This document shows positions 11,161 to 23,400 of a DNA stretch of 64,000 nucleotides, in pieces. The translations under genes were made by a program, and so were the position numbers. How positions within the stretch are numbered: the stretch's first letter is position 1; the number at the start of each line of letters is the position of its first letter. The notes under the pieces were generated by a model that worked only from the letters and a program-made list of their open reading frames with translations, did no database searches and was not told where the DNA came from. This DNA is from Topomyia yanbarensis (lineage: Eukaryota > Arthropoda > Insecta > Diptera > Culicidae), in contig NC_080672.1 of the NCBI RefSeq assembly GCF_030247195.1, positions 369,264,271 to 369,328,270 on the forward strand, written 5' to 3'.

Positions 11161-13120
11161 ATTATCAACTTGAAAAATATTCTATTTTATTAATGTTTTA
11201 GATATTAAAAAATGAAGTGAAGACCTTTTCCAGAGAATTGTATCTTCTATATTCAGGGTTTTTTCAAACAGGAGAAATCCTTCTAGACCAAAAACTGTTA
11301 CTACGTCACTGCAAAGATGTATAAGCTGATCTTACGACTCTCGCCAAAAAACCATTTACATTTGAAACACCGCTCAGTTTTTAATTGCCACCGATATTTA
11401 CACGCTCAACGAAGCTTAACGACACCTGCATGGCCAATTTCTGCCGTCGACTTTCCTTCGGCCAATCTCCTCTCTGAATAGTGATAGTGAAAACGCAAAC
11501 AAAACAAACGCTCAATTTACGGGGCCGACCTTCAATGGCTTGAATTCGATGTGAAGAATCCTGGGCACGTGTGCGTGACAAAATTCTCTTGTCACGGTTC
11601 AACACGTTTCGAAAATAACGTGAACACGGGGGGCCCTCTGTCTGTCTTGCTGGCTGACGGCGAGTACTAACATATATGCAGTTCGAGACCACACAGCTTC
11701 AATCACTAGTCTCACAGTCCCGATCCCTCGTACGGTAGGACTCTTGATGACCGTGCTTCAAGGGCATTCAGTTTGGCGCTACTGCAATGCTCACCTATAT
11801 AAGCACCCTGCAGTATCGTGCCAAAGGCGAGACAAAAATAGGAACGGCGAAAATAGAACACATTTCGAAGTGGTTTTGAATGAAATGGAATTAAATTTTA
11901 TTCTAAGGTGATACAGAGTGAAGTTGAATGGCAAATCGTTTTCAAGTTCACTTCTTAGAAGAAAAAATATTAGCAAGACTCGCTAAAAAATTGAATGTGA
12001 AATTGATCTATAGTCTACATTTAGGTTTTGCGAATTTTGTGATTACTGTCACTAATGAAGCCACCAAAATTCTAATATTTTCCGCAAAATTCGCATTAAA
12101 ATTTAAAAGATTTCATTTTAATTTATTTAGCGTTTGGATATAGGGAGATGGAAACCGGATTTTTCTTGGTTAGGGTTCAAAAATACAACAACTATCTTAT
12201 AAAAGACAGGCACTAGTAAAATAAACAAAAACAGCGAATAATCATTATACAAGATTTATTTAAAATACTAAAAATTTATGAAAACGCTTCGAATATTTTG
12301 GTGAAACTGAGTTTAGCATTTGAAAACGAAGAAGAATACTGCAAATCTGGTGTTCCTTCACAATGACATAGACACGGTATACGCACAAACGACAGGAAAA
12401 GAACCTGTTTATAAATCTAAAAATACAAAATTGTTATTTTCCATCTTTCAACCACACTTGTGACAGCCAGGTTTCCATCCGACTATCACCGTTCATGTTC
12501 CTCGTGCAACAGTCAACGATATAATTGATAAATAAATATAGATATATCTATTGCCACGCAGTCGTCGTTTGACATCAACTTGTCGCGTTTTTCGCGGAGT
12601 TAAATTTAGCATTGGACGCCGCAACATAATAAATGAGGTCATACTATTGGATTGACTGTTTGTACAAGCTCTTCGTGTGGCGCTTGTATATCCGAATTGA
12701 ACATTTCACACTGCAATTTCCCTTATAAATTCAATGTGAAAGACTGTCAGAAAATTTATTACAAATTTCGCAATCATTTTTCAAAACAAAAAAAAATATT
12801 CGGATCACCCATGAAATACGAAAAATATGGAACCCCTTCTATCGGGACCGGGAAGCAGAGAGACATCAGCGGAGTAATTCTGTGTATAAACAAATGCCGA
12901 ATGCAAAATTTAGCCTTTTGCGTCGAGTTGGCCAGCTGCCCGTGCAACGGTCGCCAAAAGTCGCCGGATGACGATGGTTGTCCGCCGCCCATTTGTACAA
13001 CAGTGAGTGTGCGTATTTCACCTACGTGGGCGATCGATTGGTGAGGGGAAATTTTTTTCCGCCTGGTAGACCGAGTGTTCTTTGAAATCAGATGCTGGCG
13101 AAATTTAAACACGCTGGGAC
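11161..13120. other. unassigned DNA
   Basis: No gene is supported. A GC-richer patch at 11380-11830 has open frames without family resemblance and a TATA-like 'ctatataagc' near 11796. A frame at 12652-13044 on + has no recognisable domain. These could belong to unidentified repeats. Confidence 0.35.
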
Positions 13121-13970
13121 ATTCTTGTTATTGCCGAAATTGTCACTGAAGGTTGACACATTGCATGGATTATCGTGGAATAATTCCAGATTGTTCGAGA
13201 AGCACCAAACTTCGTACATATTTTTAAATGGTACGCTGATGGCTCGATACGCGTCCAAAAAGTGACATTTTTTTGCGTTCGAAGCATTATCGAATACAAT
13301 GGCGGTAACAAGTGTCTTACTGAAAATGAAAAAACTGATTACTAGGTCTAACGATATCATTGACAGAAATTATGAAAAACTAACACTCGGGTTGGCTACC
13401 TTGTGATACATCAAACGGTATTTAGATTTTTTTTATTTCGACTAAATGTAGCCACATTTTCTTTTTACATTTTAACGACATTCAATTAGATAGAGGTTAC
13501 TGGGTAGGGAAAGTTATGAAAATTTAGAGCCATAGTACTCAAGTGAGAGCAAGGATGTGAAGTATACAGATCGGAAAACTAGAAGTGGCAGGGTAATTAG
13601 AACAGGTTTAATACCTTACGGGCATAACTTTCTTCTGTTGGTGGGAGTCGAGCTTAGGCAGCATAACTACGAATCACTCAAGTCCACAACATGCCTCCTG
13701 GTAAAGACAGACATGTCTCTCTTTAACGTGAGAACCGACAAAAGAAAAGCCACGTAAGATCACCACTGAAAATCTGTTAGGCTTTCCTTAAGTCATTCAG
13801 TCTGAGTTTTACATCAAAAGAGTCACAATATTTAATTTTACCTATGACAGCATGTAAAGTCCTGTTATCAGACAGAACGGTACGACGCTACGTTGTTTAC
13901 GTCAAATGCAATTTTCATTTTTTCGAAGAGTGTATATTTGCTTTTCATTCACTCAAATTGCAAAGGTCTC
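13121..13970 (+). repeat. dispersed repeat D, copy 2, containing repeat R
   Basis: 13121-13425 matches 8327-8640. 13462-13745 matches repeat R (7404-7695), which in the first copy lies upstream and outside D. 13775-13970 matches 8875-9427 minus the 381-bp TIR element. The empty insertion site of that element is at 13829-13830. So D here carries R, whereas copy 1 has different DNA at that position. Confidence 0.75.
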
Positions 13971-14091
13971 GTATCAAAACAATGACAAGAATTATTTCAG
14001 AGTATGCGTTCAACGATTTTCCACGATGGTTCGCCGTAAATGCTCAGAGCACACTGGGAAAAACTAAAACAAAGAACAGTGAATGATCAGT

Positions 14092-15325
14092 GCAAATTCT
14101 GCATTCATGCAGGAAATCGCCCAACATTTGAATGATCTGGCAAAGAAGGAGTGTTAGATATAACTCTCTGCTCTGACGGTATTACGCATGAGTTGGCAAA
14201 CTGACTCGTACTAAACGAGCTCAAAGCGTCAGTATCTGATCATAACTACATCGCCTTTGATCATTTTAACGTCTCGCTAGATATCGTCACCGATCGTAAT
14301 TCCAAATCTATGAGCTGGGATCTCATCGATGAAGGCTTGACAACTAGGTTTCATGGGTATTTCCAAATGATTGAATCTCTAAGTGACTTGCATGAGTTCA
14401 TGGATAAAATAAACACTTTTCTAGTAGCATTATACCAAGAGGCTTATCCACTACGAGTTATGCGTGCTTCTAGAGGAACCACTTCGTGGAATGTCGAACT
14501 TGTTAGAAGAGTTTGAAGTCGCAGACGCAGAGACGGGTCGAGACATTTAAGTCGGCACGCAAAGTATGCAGAAAGCCCTTCGATCTTCCGAGCGAAGTGG
14601 CGGGCAAAACCTCTACACAAATGTCATAGGTCTCAACGAGGCTAATAGATCAAATAAGTTACTGAAATCGAAAGACTTTCATGTCAGTTCGATTAGAACT
14701 GCTACTGGTGAATACTCGTCTGACGAAGATGTAGTACTCAACTGTTTTTTCGACAAACACTTTCCAGGTTGTATGAAGCCATCACCAAAGACTGATCCTC
14801 AGTTTCTTTCAGGTTATTTTAATTCTTGGGTATGTACTCTTAGCAAAGTGTGGCGTGAAATAACTAAAGTTCATTCCCAAAGGTGGCCGTGTTATCTATG
14901 AGGAGGCAAAGAGCTTCAGACAGATCAGTCTGACCTTATTACTTCTCAAATTAGTAAAGAGTTTGCGATGTTAGCTTGGCCGAGCACCCACTGCATGCAA
15001 TGCAACATCTATGCCAGGGTGGAATGTCAACTACAACCCTGTTACACAATGTTGTCTACAACCTTGAAAAAGCTTTTTCGTAACAGCGATCAAGCTGAAG
15101 TTTTTCGTGACATTGAAGGTGCAATCAATTTTAGAAGCAGTATGAAGCAATGGAGTACCTTCATATATCACGAACTAGATATACGCAATGCTTATCAACC
15201 GATATATGGGCTCATCGTTAAGACAAGTAGAGATAAATAAACTGTGTGTCTGCAGATGTCATCAAGATTTTGTGCTGTCGCCACTTCTGCTGAATTTTGT
15301 CACCGATGGCATGTTGAGGAAACTC
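14092..15325 (+). mobile_element. I-like LINE fragment (endonuclease end to RT start)
   Basis: The + strand reads 'VLDITLCSDGITHEL' (14150-14205), the end of a LINE endonuclease. It then reads DEGLTTRFHGYFQMIESLSD (near 14325) and, near 15170-15290, an RT segment parallel to the minus-strand element at 29640-33010. DNA similarity to that copy is high around 15160-15325 ('tcatatatcacgaact', 'gctcatcgttaagacaa'). Many stops and deletions; non-functional. Confidence 0.7.
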
Positions 15326-15340
15326 CATTAGCTCGACTAG

Positions 15341-15537
15341 AGAAGTGACTCCATTATCTGGATTAGATATCGATTCATCAACTCATGGACCGGGGACCAA
15401 CGGCTTTACTTCCCTTCCGAAGGAAGACGTGACCACATATTTTTTCACCTCAGAAAAATCTCAACGACCTCGGCTGGGATTGAATCCAGACCAACTGGAA
15501 TGAGTTGCGCTTACCACTCAACCACCGGCGGCGTCGT
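15341..15537 (-). mobile_element. tRNA-related SINE, copy 1
   Basis: Read on the minus strand, the unit begins near 15537 with a pol III box A-like TGGTTGAGTGGTAAGCG and a box B-like GGATTCAATCCC. The rest includes 'cttccttcggaagggaag'. A related copy lies at 46042-46217. Box spacing and the tRNA-like head support a tRNA-derived SINE. It directly follows the truncated I-like LINE. Confidence 0.6.
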
Positions 15538-17305
15538 ACCCTGAAGTACTGCAATTGCGTATCCGAACTTTTGATTCTCCAGACATAGCTGAGCCTATGT
15601 AGAGGGGAGCTCAACTCAATAATAAGCTAATTTTCCTAACCCAGTGTATTAAAGAGCTATAGGCTTTAAAAGTAGGGTTCATTATTCTTTCGAGAGTGAA
15701 GAATCCACGATGGCAACTGTTTTGTGTTGTGGTGATATTGTTTTGTCATTTTCAATTTCCCTACTTTTTCTTTCATCTCCCCTTCCCTTCCCATCAGGAA
15801 AGTAATGAGACGACATGGCAAGGCACAAATCTCCGAATAACATTGGGAACGTTCCAATCGAGCCAATATATTCAGCTTTCTGATTCCCATCCTGGTCCAA
15901 CAGAATACTGAAAATGATACCATTTTTCGATTCTACTATTCTCATAAAGTAAAACCTTAAATTATGAAGATCTTTGTCAAAATTTGGAGGCCGGAGTCTT
16001 GTACACCAATCGACTCAGCTCAACAAATTGGGGCAATGCTCTTATTTTTTGCTTGAGGGAATCCTCAGGATACAATATTGTCTGTTGACTCGTTGAAAAG
16101 TCGGATTATTACTGTTTTTTTGCAGTAGCTTACCGACTAAACCTGTTTCCCCATATCTTCACCTACCATCAGGGACAACCATCAGGTTCGGGAGAGATTG
16201 TGCTCTCACACTTCTTCTGTCATGTTGGGTGTGTTCTTCTTCATAGCTGCAGAATCTTGCTCGCTGTCCAACCATCGTGGTAGGCCTAACTTGCTCAGGT
16301 CTGCTGCACCCGTTGTCAACTGATCCAGAAATGCCGACCAACTTGACCTAAGCGGTTACACTACTGCACAGTAGTCCTGAGAACCTTCTTATCCTTAGTC
16401 CTAAATGAGAACCAGGAACCGATCTCGAAGTAACTGAACTCAAAGTTCAGCTAAGTAGTGCAAAACACTCATGAAGGGTTCAATCATCACCCCCTTTTGC
16501 GCATCCAAGGTCAAAAACAGGATCATTATTCCAATTCTTCCGATGAAGATTGTGTAGATCGAAATATTTGACTATGAAGAGTTGTCGATGCTGAGTTTCT
16601 ACACTGCAGAAGATTTTAAAACTTAAAAAGATGCGCTTGTTGAAAAATAAAATGTGTATCGCCGATACCGAAACGACCTCTTTTCAGTTACATCATATAC
16701 GGAATATAGTAAACATAGAATCCTATAATAAAGTCTACATTTGTTTAGTATGATAACAATAGGGTTAAGTTCCTTAATTGAACGACCTATTCGCAGATTA
16801 GGCTCTCATGCCCATTGTTTATAAACAACGCTCTCAATGGCATAATCTCACATAAAATTTAAAAAGCTCGACTTTTCTATTATTAGATTTCATATAGGGG
16901 AACCCGAAGCTATTCGGGCCTACTTAAGCAAATCGCCCTTTTAGGAAATATTTACCGGTTAAAGGTCCTAATTGTTAGTTGGAAACCTCGGTAACATTTT
17001 AGTGCCATAAAAGATTCATTTGCACCACTCCATGGCAGCACTAAGCGATGATTTGCAAGCATCTGTGTTTTTCTATCCTTTTACAATGTAAGGGTAATTC
17101 CGACCACCCTACGGGGAAATTCATACCGTCATTTTATTCAATTTTTTACAATAGAATTATTGTAGTTTACCTATGAAATATTTATAAGAGAAGCAAAAAA
17201 AAAAAATTGCATTGCAAAAACTTAATCTAGTTAGTCACACCTGTCGATTGGCGCATATTTTTTTTTTCTTTGCTGTGGCGCGTCCAATGGTGTGTGCAGC
17301 TGCAA
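15538..17305. other. unassigned DNA
   Basis: Only short frames with no recognisable domain, on both strands (for example 15666-15945 minus, 16159-16341 minus). No repeat partner within the window was noticed. Confidence 0.4.
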
Positions 17306-18449
17306 GCCGTTGAACGGTGGTTGATGAAATAGGGGATTTGAATAGCCCCATACGCTCAAATCGCGCGTAAGTGGTAAGCCTCTTGAAAATATCTGTGGTT
17401 TCACATAAATAAAAACCATTCCATAAAATAGGAGCCTCAAGCTTTCCAAAACACCTTTTATTTTTTTTTCACTTTTATTTGTTGCTTTAACCACGGTTTT
17501 ACCATTATAATGATTTTTGTTTTGAGGATGGCAAAAAGATGAAACACGTTGTACACTGAAACCTCCATTTACGAACGCTTTTTAAGTAATATTCGATTTA
17601 AGTAACTTTTTTCACGAACTAAATTCAAAATAACGAACTCTTTTTTTTTGCGAACCAAGTTCGTAAAAAAGTTTGACTAAGAAGTTGTATACAATTATAC
17701 ATATTCTTAGCTAACTGTTACTAATAAAAGTTGGGTATTTTCGGAATGGGCTTAATGAGTTAATGACGGAAATGGATGTCTGAAGTCATTTTGAAATCCA
17801 AGATGGCCACTTCCGGTTTAAATTAATTCTCTATAACCTCAACAATATAGGTATTTTTGGAATCGAATTGACGAGCGTATGACGGGAATCGATGTCTATT
17901 TTGTAATCCAAGATAGTGACTTACAGTTTAGATAGATTTTCTGAAACCTCAACTATATGGGTATTTTCGGCATGGAGTTGTCTAGAACATGACAAAATCG
18001 ATATCTGAAGCTATTTTTAAACTTAAAATGGCGAATTTCGGTTAAATTCCCAAATTGTTAGGGTCATCGTGAAGGTTTCAATTGTCCATTTTCATCATCT
18101 TCTTTTCAAGCCCACTTCTAAAATAAGCATGTTGTTAGGGCTATCGTGAATATTTCTCAACCGGAAATCGCCATCTTGGATTTCAAAAAGGTTCAAATTG
18201 TCCATTTTCATCATCTACTTGTCAAGCCTATTCCAAAAATACCCATAATGTTAGGGTTATCAACCAACGAATTTTAATAAGAATGTGGAGCAAACTTTTT
18301 TTTACGAACTAAATCTCAAATTACGAACTAATTCAAGTAAATGTAGGTTGCAGTGTCCTTGCTAAATAAAACGAAGAATTAAATTCAGCTCTCAAAATTA
18401 TTGTTTGAGAATAGCGGTTCCACAAACATGTACGACAGTCAGAAAGTCT
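17306..18449 (+). repeat. dispersed repeat P, copy 2, split by an insertion
   Basis: The left part, 17306-17553, and right part, 18356-18449, together match 10821-11160 in order. The 802 bp between them are absent from the first copy. Confidence 0.8.
17554..18355. mobile_element. 802-bp TIR element inserted in repeat P
   Basis: Begins CACTGAAACCTCCATTTACG. Its right end, read inward, is CACTGCAACCTACATTTACT, an imperfect TIR of about 20 bp, followed on both sides by more inverted 'cgaactaaa' motifs. The interior holds about three diverged units with 'gggtattttcgg ... aatccaagatgg ... acttccggtt', and then inverted versions of the same text (18060-18260). There is no open transposase frame. 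Left flank is 'gttgta', right flank 'tccttgc'. No clear target duplication is kept. Confidence 0.75.
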
Positions 18450-18579
18450 TGCGATTTTCTGAGAAATCGAGGGGGTCCAAATTACCCCCACTGTCTTAAG
18501 AGCCCCCCCCCCCCCTAAATTTAAAAGTAATTGTATCAAATTTGAGGTTGAAATTCGAAAAGAAATATGGTTCGTTTTT

Positions 18580-19030
18580 TCAACACGGCTCATAGCGGTA
18601 GCTTAACGGAGCCGTGGATCTTTGATATGTTACGTAATATTTAAAAATATAAATAAAACCAAATAGGATACAAAGTAGCGTGTACGAGATCCAATGATTA
18701 GTTGGATCTCGTGCACGCTATTTTGTATTGCGCACGAAGATTTTCTTTCGAGACAGGGAAACATTTGTCTGCTCGCCTACTGCGTCATGGGGGTCATTTA
18801 ATCCTTTTTTGTTATTCACGCCAGCTAATTATTGATCATCGGTGCATAGCGTAATTTGTTTAATATTAGTTCCGTGAGTTTTGAGATTTATAGGCAAGAA
18901 GGAGCGAATAAGACTTTTTTTACTTCATTTGCATCCTCACCACAAGAACACCGTTTGGAACACCCTGGGAAGAAGTTTCTCCAAGTATGAGGTACAACAG
19001 ATTCTACTTCTCTGAGAGATATTAAAAACT
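18580..19030 (-). mobile_element. Jockey-like 3' fragment, copy 2
   Basis: Contains the hairpin (CACGGCTC at 18586 pairing with GAGCCGTG near 18612), then 'gcacgaagattttctttcg' and 'aagtttctccaagtat', all in the same order as 21395-22060. Minus-strand reading frames are broken by stops. It is related to the fragment at 5386-5711. Confidence 0.5.
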
Positions 19031-20333
19031 GAGTCTACTACAGTTGACATTATAAATATTGTAAAAACCTAAAAGTAATAAGTTCAGGGACTTCGTTTGT
19101 TGGTTTTTTCTGCTTTTCCAAGTTAGTTTTAAAGAGAACATACGAAGTACGAGCAAAACGAAAAAATAAAGTTCGAGTTATTTGATTGGATTTACTGTTC
19201 AGCCTTTGCAGGCATTTGATTCCGTTTGAAAACTATCCACTTCGATTTATTTTTCAGCTTTTTGTAAGAAACTGATATTCAAGTTGGCCGTAGTTGTCGC
19301 TAGTTTTATTTGTAGAGCATGTTTTCAAATATTTGTGTCTCCGAATGAATTGGGAACAAAGTAAATCCGCATCTCTTTCACTTAGATCAGACACTGAATC
19401 TCTCGCAAATAACAAGAAAACCACCACCGTTTTACTTTGATCCGATGAGACTTTGCGCAATGACCTTCCTTAAATATTATTGTTGTCATAAAACGGAATC
19501 CAAATTCAAGAATCTGGTTCAATTGCTCACGAGCTGACTGATCTTGCAAGTTCAGAAGGACATAGGGTAACGATTCAACGTACCATGGCACAATTTTCAC
19601 GACATGGCAACTTTCATGGATTGGAATGGTTTTTTTAGTTATAATAAAATTCAAAGAATTGAGCTGAATGAATAACTCTCACTCGCCTCCTATGACAGCT
19701 GGCTACCCCGAAAGAATTCTACAAAATTACGAATAGAGCAACTTGGATGAGACGTAAACATACGTGCTGGTTCTGTAATTGTAATACTGTTTACTTATAC
19801 ATGTGCCTACCCCCACAAATTGACCGGTAATGGCCTAGGGTGGGGAAATCTTCACATTTTCCGCGATTCTGTACCCACGCATTCAATATGTGTGTAAAAG
19901 GTACCGATGCGGTGGTGTATTTTCCGCAACAACCATATTTTTCTTTCCACGTCCCACCCCCCCAGCTGTCGGCTCTCACTTGTCCTGAAAGTCTCCACAT
20001 TTTACGGCTTAGTCACAGATTTTTTTCCCGATATTTTTAGTGAGTATAAGGTGAAATCTCGACTACTACCACCATTTCGACCAGTGGCCAGATTGCTTGC
20101 GCGGAAAAATTTGCAGTCTGTTGGTCAGTTGCTTTCGGGATTTGTTACGAAACGGTTTAACCAGTGATACGACTTCCCTCCGGGGGGAACAAATATTCGG
20201 CGAAAAGTAACTTTGCTAGAAAAAGTGTGGGTGGAAAACCTGCTGGAAATTTGGTTGAATTTGCACAGGGAAAAAGTGGTGGTGGTGGAACTAGTGACAC
20301 TTGCCAAAACATTTTGGAAAATCTTTTCAAACA
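19031..20333 (+). promoter_or_regulatory. upstream region and probable 5' UTR of the short Zasp66-type transcript
   Basis: No gene is recognised in 19031-19800. From about 20040 the sequence becomes GC-richer and free of repeats up to the start codon at 20334. A 'gTCAGTtg' at 20123-20130 fits an insect initiator element, about 205 nt upstream of the ATG. There is no convincing TATA box. The start site is inference from motif and position only. Confidence 0.3.
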
Positions 20334-20429
20334 ATGGCTACTATGTATCAGCAACATAATCGATCTCCATCCTTCATAAATTTTGCCAACAGAAATGAAA
20401 ATTACGACGAAGCACAGATTTCCTTCCAA
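20334..20429 (+). CDS. Zasp66: Zasp66-type exon 1 (short isoform start)
   Basis: Encodes 32 residues beginning MATMYQQHNRSPSFINF and ending DEAQISFQ. The start context is caaacaATGG and the donor is CAA|gtaagc (phase 0), which joins in frame to the exon at 27453. The exon has no domain I recognise; it is Asn/Gln-rich and likely disordered. It is the least certain exon, supported by Kozak context, donor and phase rather than by homology. Confidence 0.55.
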
Positions 20430-23400
20430 GTAAGCATCCATTTTTTTTCGTTCAATCGAGATGGTGTGATGAATGGTACGTCTTCTCCGTCGAAAAAGAT
20501 GACGAATTTTTAAGGTTCAGCTCAAGGTTAATTCGGTGACGGGAAAACTGGACGTTGAAAGTGATAATAGGCTATGTCAATCATACAACTTTTTATCTAA
20601 ATTAACAACTCATCAGTGGCACGCTTATAATTGAGTTGTACCCGAATTTTCCGATCGGATCATAGTTTTGCGTCATACGTGAGCGGGAAAATAAATCATC
20701 CTTCAACAAGTGATAGATAGCTGACGACGGATGAATAAATCACACTATCCGCTTGGGACGCGTATGGAAGTACCTGGATTGAATGCTACAATTATTCGCT
20801 GCGGAAACAGTACGATTAAATAATACAGACAGTCTATGACTATTGCAAAATGTCCGCGCATGGTTTTGGGAAATGACGTAGTAATTACAACTGAAGTTTT
20901 TTTTCAATGCGAAACCCTACTACTTGAAAAGCCGAAATATAAAGCTCATATAAGCATGTAATAAAATGCCGTTGAAGATCAGGCTCATTATAATCAATCA
21001 AATTGGAAACACTTCAACAGTTCCTTTGAATCATCATTTCCCAAAATTGTTTTTTATCATTTTTCCGAGAATACTCCCTTTCTGAAAAAAAATCGTATTC
21101 TAACAAAAGTAGAAATGGATTGAATAGTCATATTCTAACACATTTTGATTTTAAAGAAATTGACGATGATCAGTTTAAAGATTCAAGTTTGTTTATTGAA
21201 AATCCGGAATATTTCTTTTCCTGAATTCGTGAAAAAATCTGAGACTAAATAACTAACAACTTCACAATAAGTAAGTGTTACTTAATTGGGGCGTCATGTT
21301 GAATAAGTAGCACATCAATAGTATCTGTTTCAAACCTCAAAACACGGTAAAAATTGTCGTGGTCAACATTGGGACGATTTTTTTAACTCATTTATTTGAC
21401 ACAAGTCTAGGCCGGAGCTTGACAAAACAGTGGGTCTTTGATATATTTACAATATTTTGAGATTTAAATAAAAACAAATATTATTGATTATCCGTTGGAT
21501 TTCGTGAACGCATATTCTATAGCCCGCGAAGACCTTCTTTAGCGGCGAAGAAACATTTGTCTATTAGCCCACTGCAGCATGAGGATCATGTATTTCTCTC
21601 TTGTCAAGGGCATAATAGTTTTAATACCCGTCATCAGATGTTCTTACACTTAACGGGTTACCCGGCTGTAAACCCGTCGTCATTGTTATTAACGTATTCT
21701 CCGATGTTTCTTACAGCTGATTGTGGGGTGCTTTTGCAATTTGCATTATAGCGTGAACGGCTGAAATAGTTTGTGGTTCTGGTATTGGTATTAAACACTC
21801 AACTTTGGATTGGTTTGTCGTAGATGAGTAGGCAATTTTCCGCGCAAGGTTGTCCATAGTGTGTTGTCTGCTTGCAGTACTTGTACATAGGAATTTACCC
21901 CTCATGGATGCAAAACATGGTTTGTTTGATAATAGTTCCGTATGTTTTGGAATAAGTCTTTCGACCCGCATCCTGAGCACAAAAAAGCCGTGAGAAATAT
22001 CCGAAAAAAAGTTTCTCCAAGTATCATGTGTAACGTGTACTTCTACGTATTGCTACATGCATTTAGCAATTAGCTCAAAAGGGATAAACAGTGATAGGTC
22101 GTGTTGCCTTACCTCTATATTGTCATTTTCCATACATACAGGAATATTAATTCCAGCGCTATCACTTTCAATCACGCAAGTTGTTCAACAAAACGAAACT
22201 TTTAACTGAACTAGTATGTTGATATAGGATATAAGTACTGCGTTGCTGAAATAATGATACTGAAGATAGACAACTTCCGTAAGCCTAAGCTCCATTTTCA
22301 CCATCAGAAAGTATTCCCCTTCACGAAAACTTAATTGTACAGATTTAAAAATTTAAAATTAACGACCGCGGCGTTGGATCGGAGCAGCGCCTTTTCGTCA
22401 AGTTTACTCATGGCGGCAAAAATATATACAATGTTTCTTTTGCCTTCGAGATACTAGATCGAGAGATGCAGTTCACTTTGCTCTCAGAAGTAGAAAATAG
22501 ACCGGCAAAATCTGGCTTTCCATAGGAAATAAAATTTATTGGTTTTACAGAATTAGGTCGTTAGGCGGCCATAACTATATTTTAAACATGTTGGCCACTC
22601 ATGACTAGTTCTAAAATACTGGATAAGGGGTTAAGGATGGGTTACATTACTGCAAAATGGATGCAAAAATTCGTGGATTCGAACATGATAACTGTTCAGG
22701 GTTAGGGAAACAGGACTTAATGATTACAATCGCAGTAATAGATCAGGCCTTAAAGGTTTCAGTATTGCCAGTATTCGTGTATTGAGGGGAGAACTGATTT
22801 TTTGTGTTGGCATTGCCAGGACACTAATTTGTAAAATATTGTTTTCGAACTCAATTTTTTAACAAAACACATAATTACGTACTCACCAGCCAATTTGTTC
22901 GATTTTTACACGAATTGTATGGTAATTTGTGACCCTACAGCGATATATTGCTAAAAAACTTCGCAAGCCCTGAGAAATTCGAAATGATTCTATTCAACTG
23001 CGCCCCTGACCAACACCTAACATGACTTTTTATTGAAATCTTGAGTTAATGAATTTTTAAATTATGATCCACTATCATCTAACTGCACCTATCACAGATA
23101 GGTATTCTTAATCGAGAACTGTGATTTCCATCAGTTTTACCATTGGTTCGAATAATTGTTTGTTTTTTAAACCTTTTCAAACATTCTTTTTTTTTCGCTG
23201 AAAACATTTCTAACTTTATGTGTTGCGGTTGGAACTTATGATTGAATGATGATCAAAATTCTCTTCAGAAGACACTACTCTCTGTAAAACTGTCTGCTTA
23301 TAGTCGCTACAATGATGAAAACCTTAGAGTTCCTCCCTTCCGCTAGTGCAGATGGCTTGCCAAATCACTATGTTACAGATATTATTTATACCTCTCTTAA

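Noticed and set aside
11790..11830. Promoter suggested by 'ctatataagc'
   Set aside because: No gene or LTR could be tied to it, and the distance to a plausible initiator is wrong.
12652..13044. 130-residue frame on + with several Cys residues
   Set aside because: No recognisable domain; the Cys are unevenly spaced; the opposite strand is equally open. Likely chance or repeat-derived.
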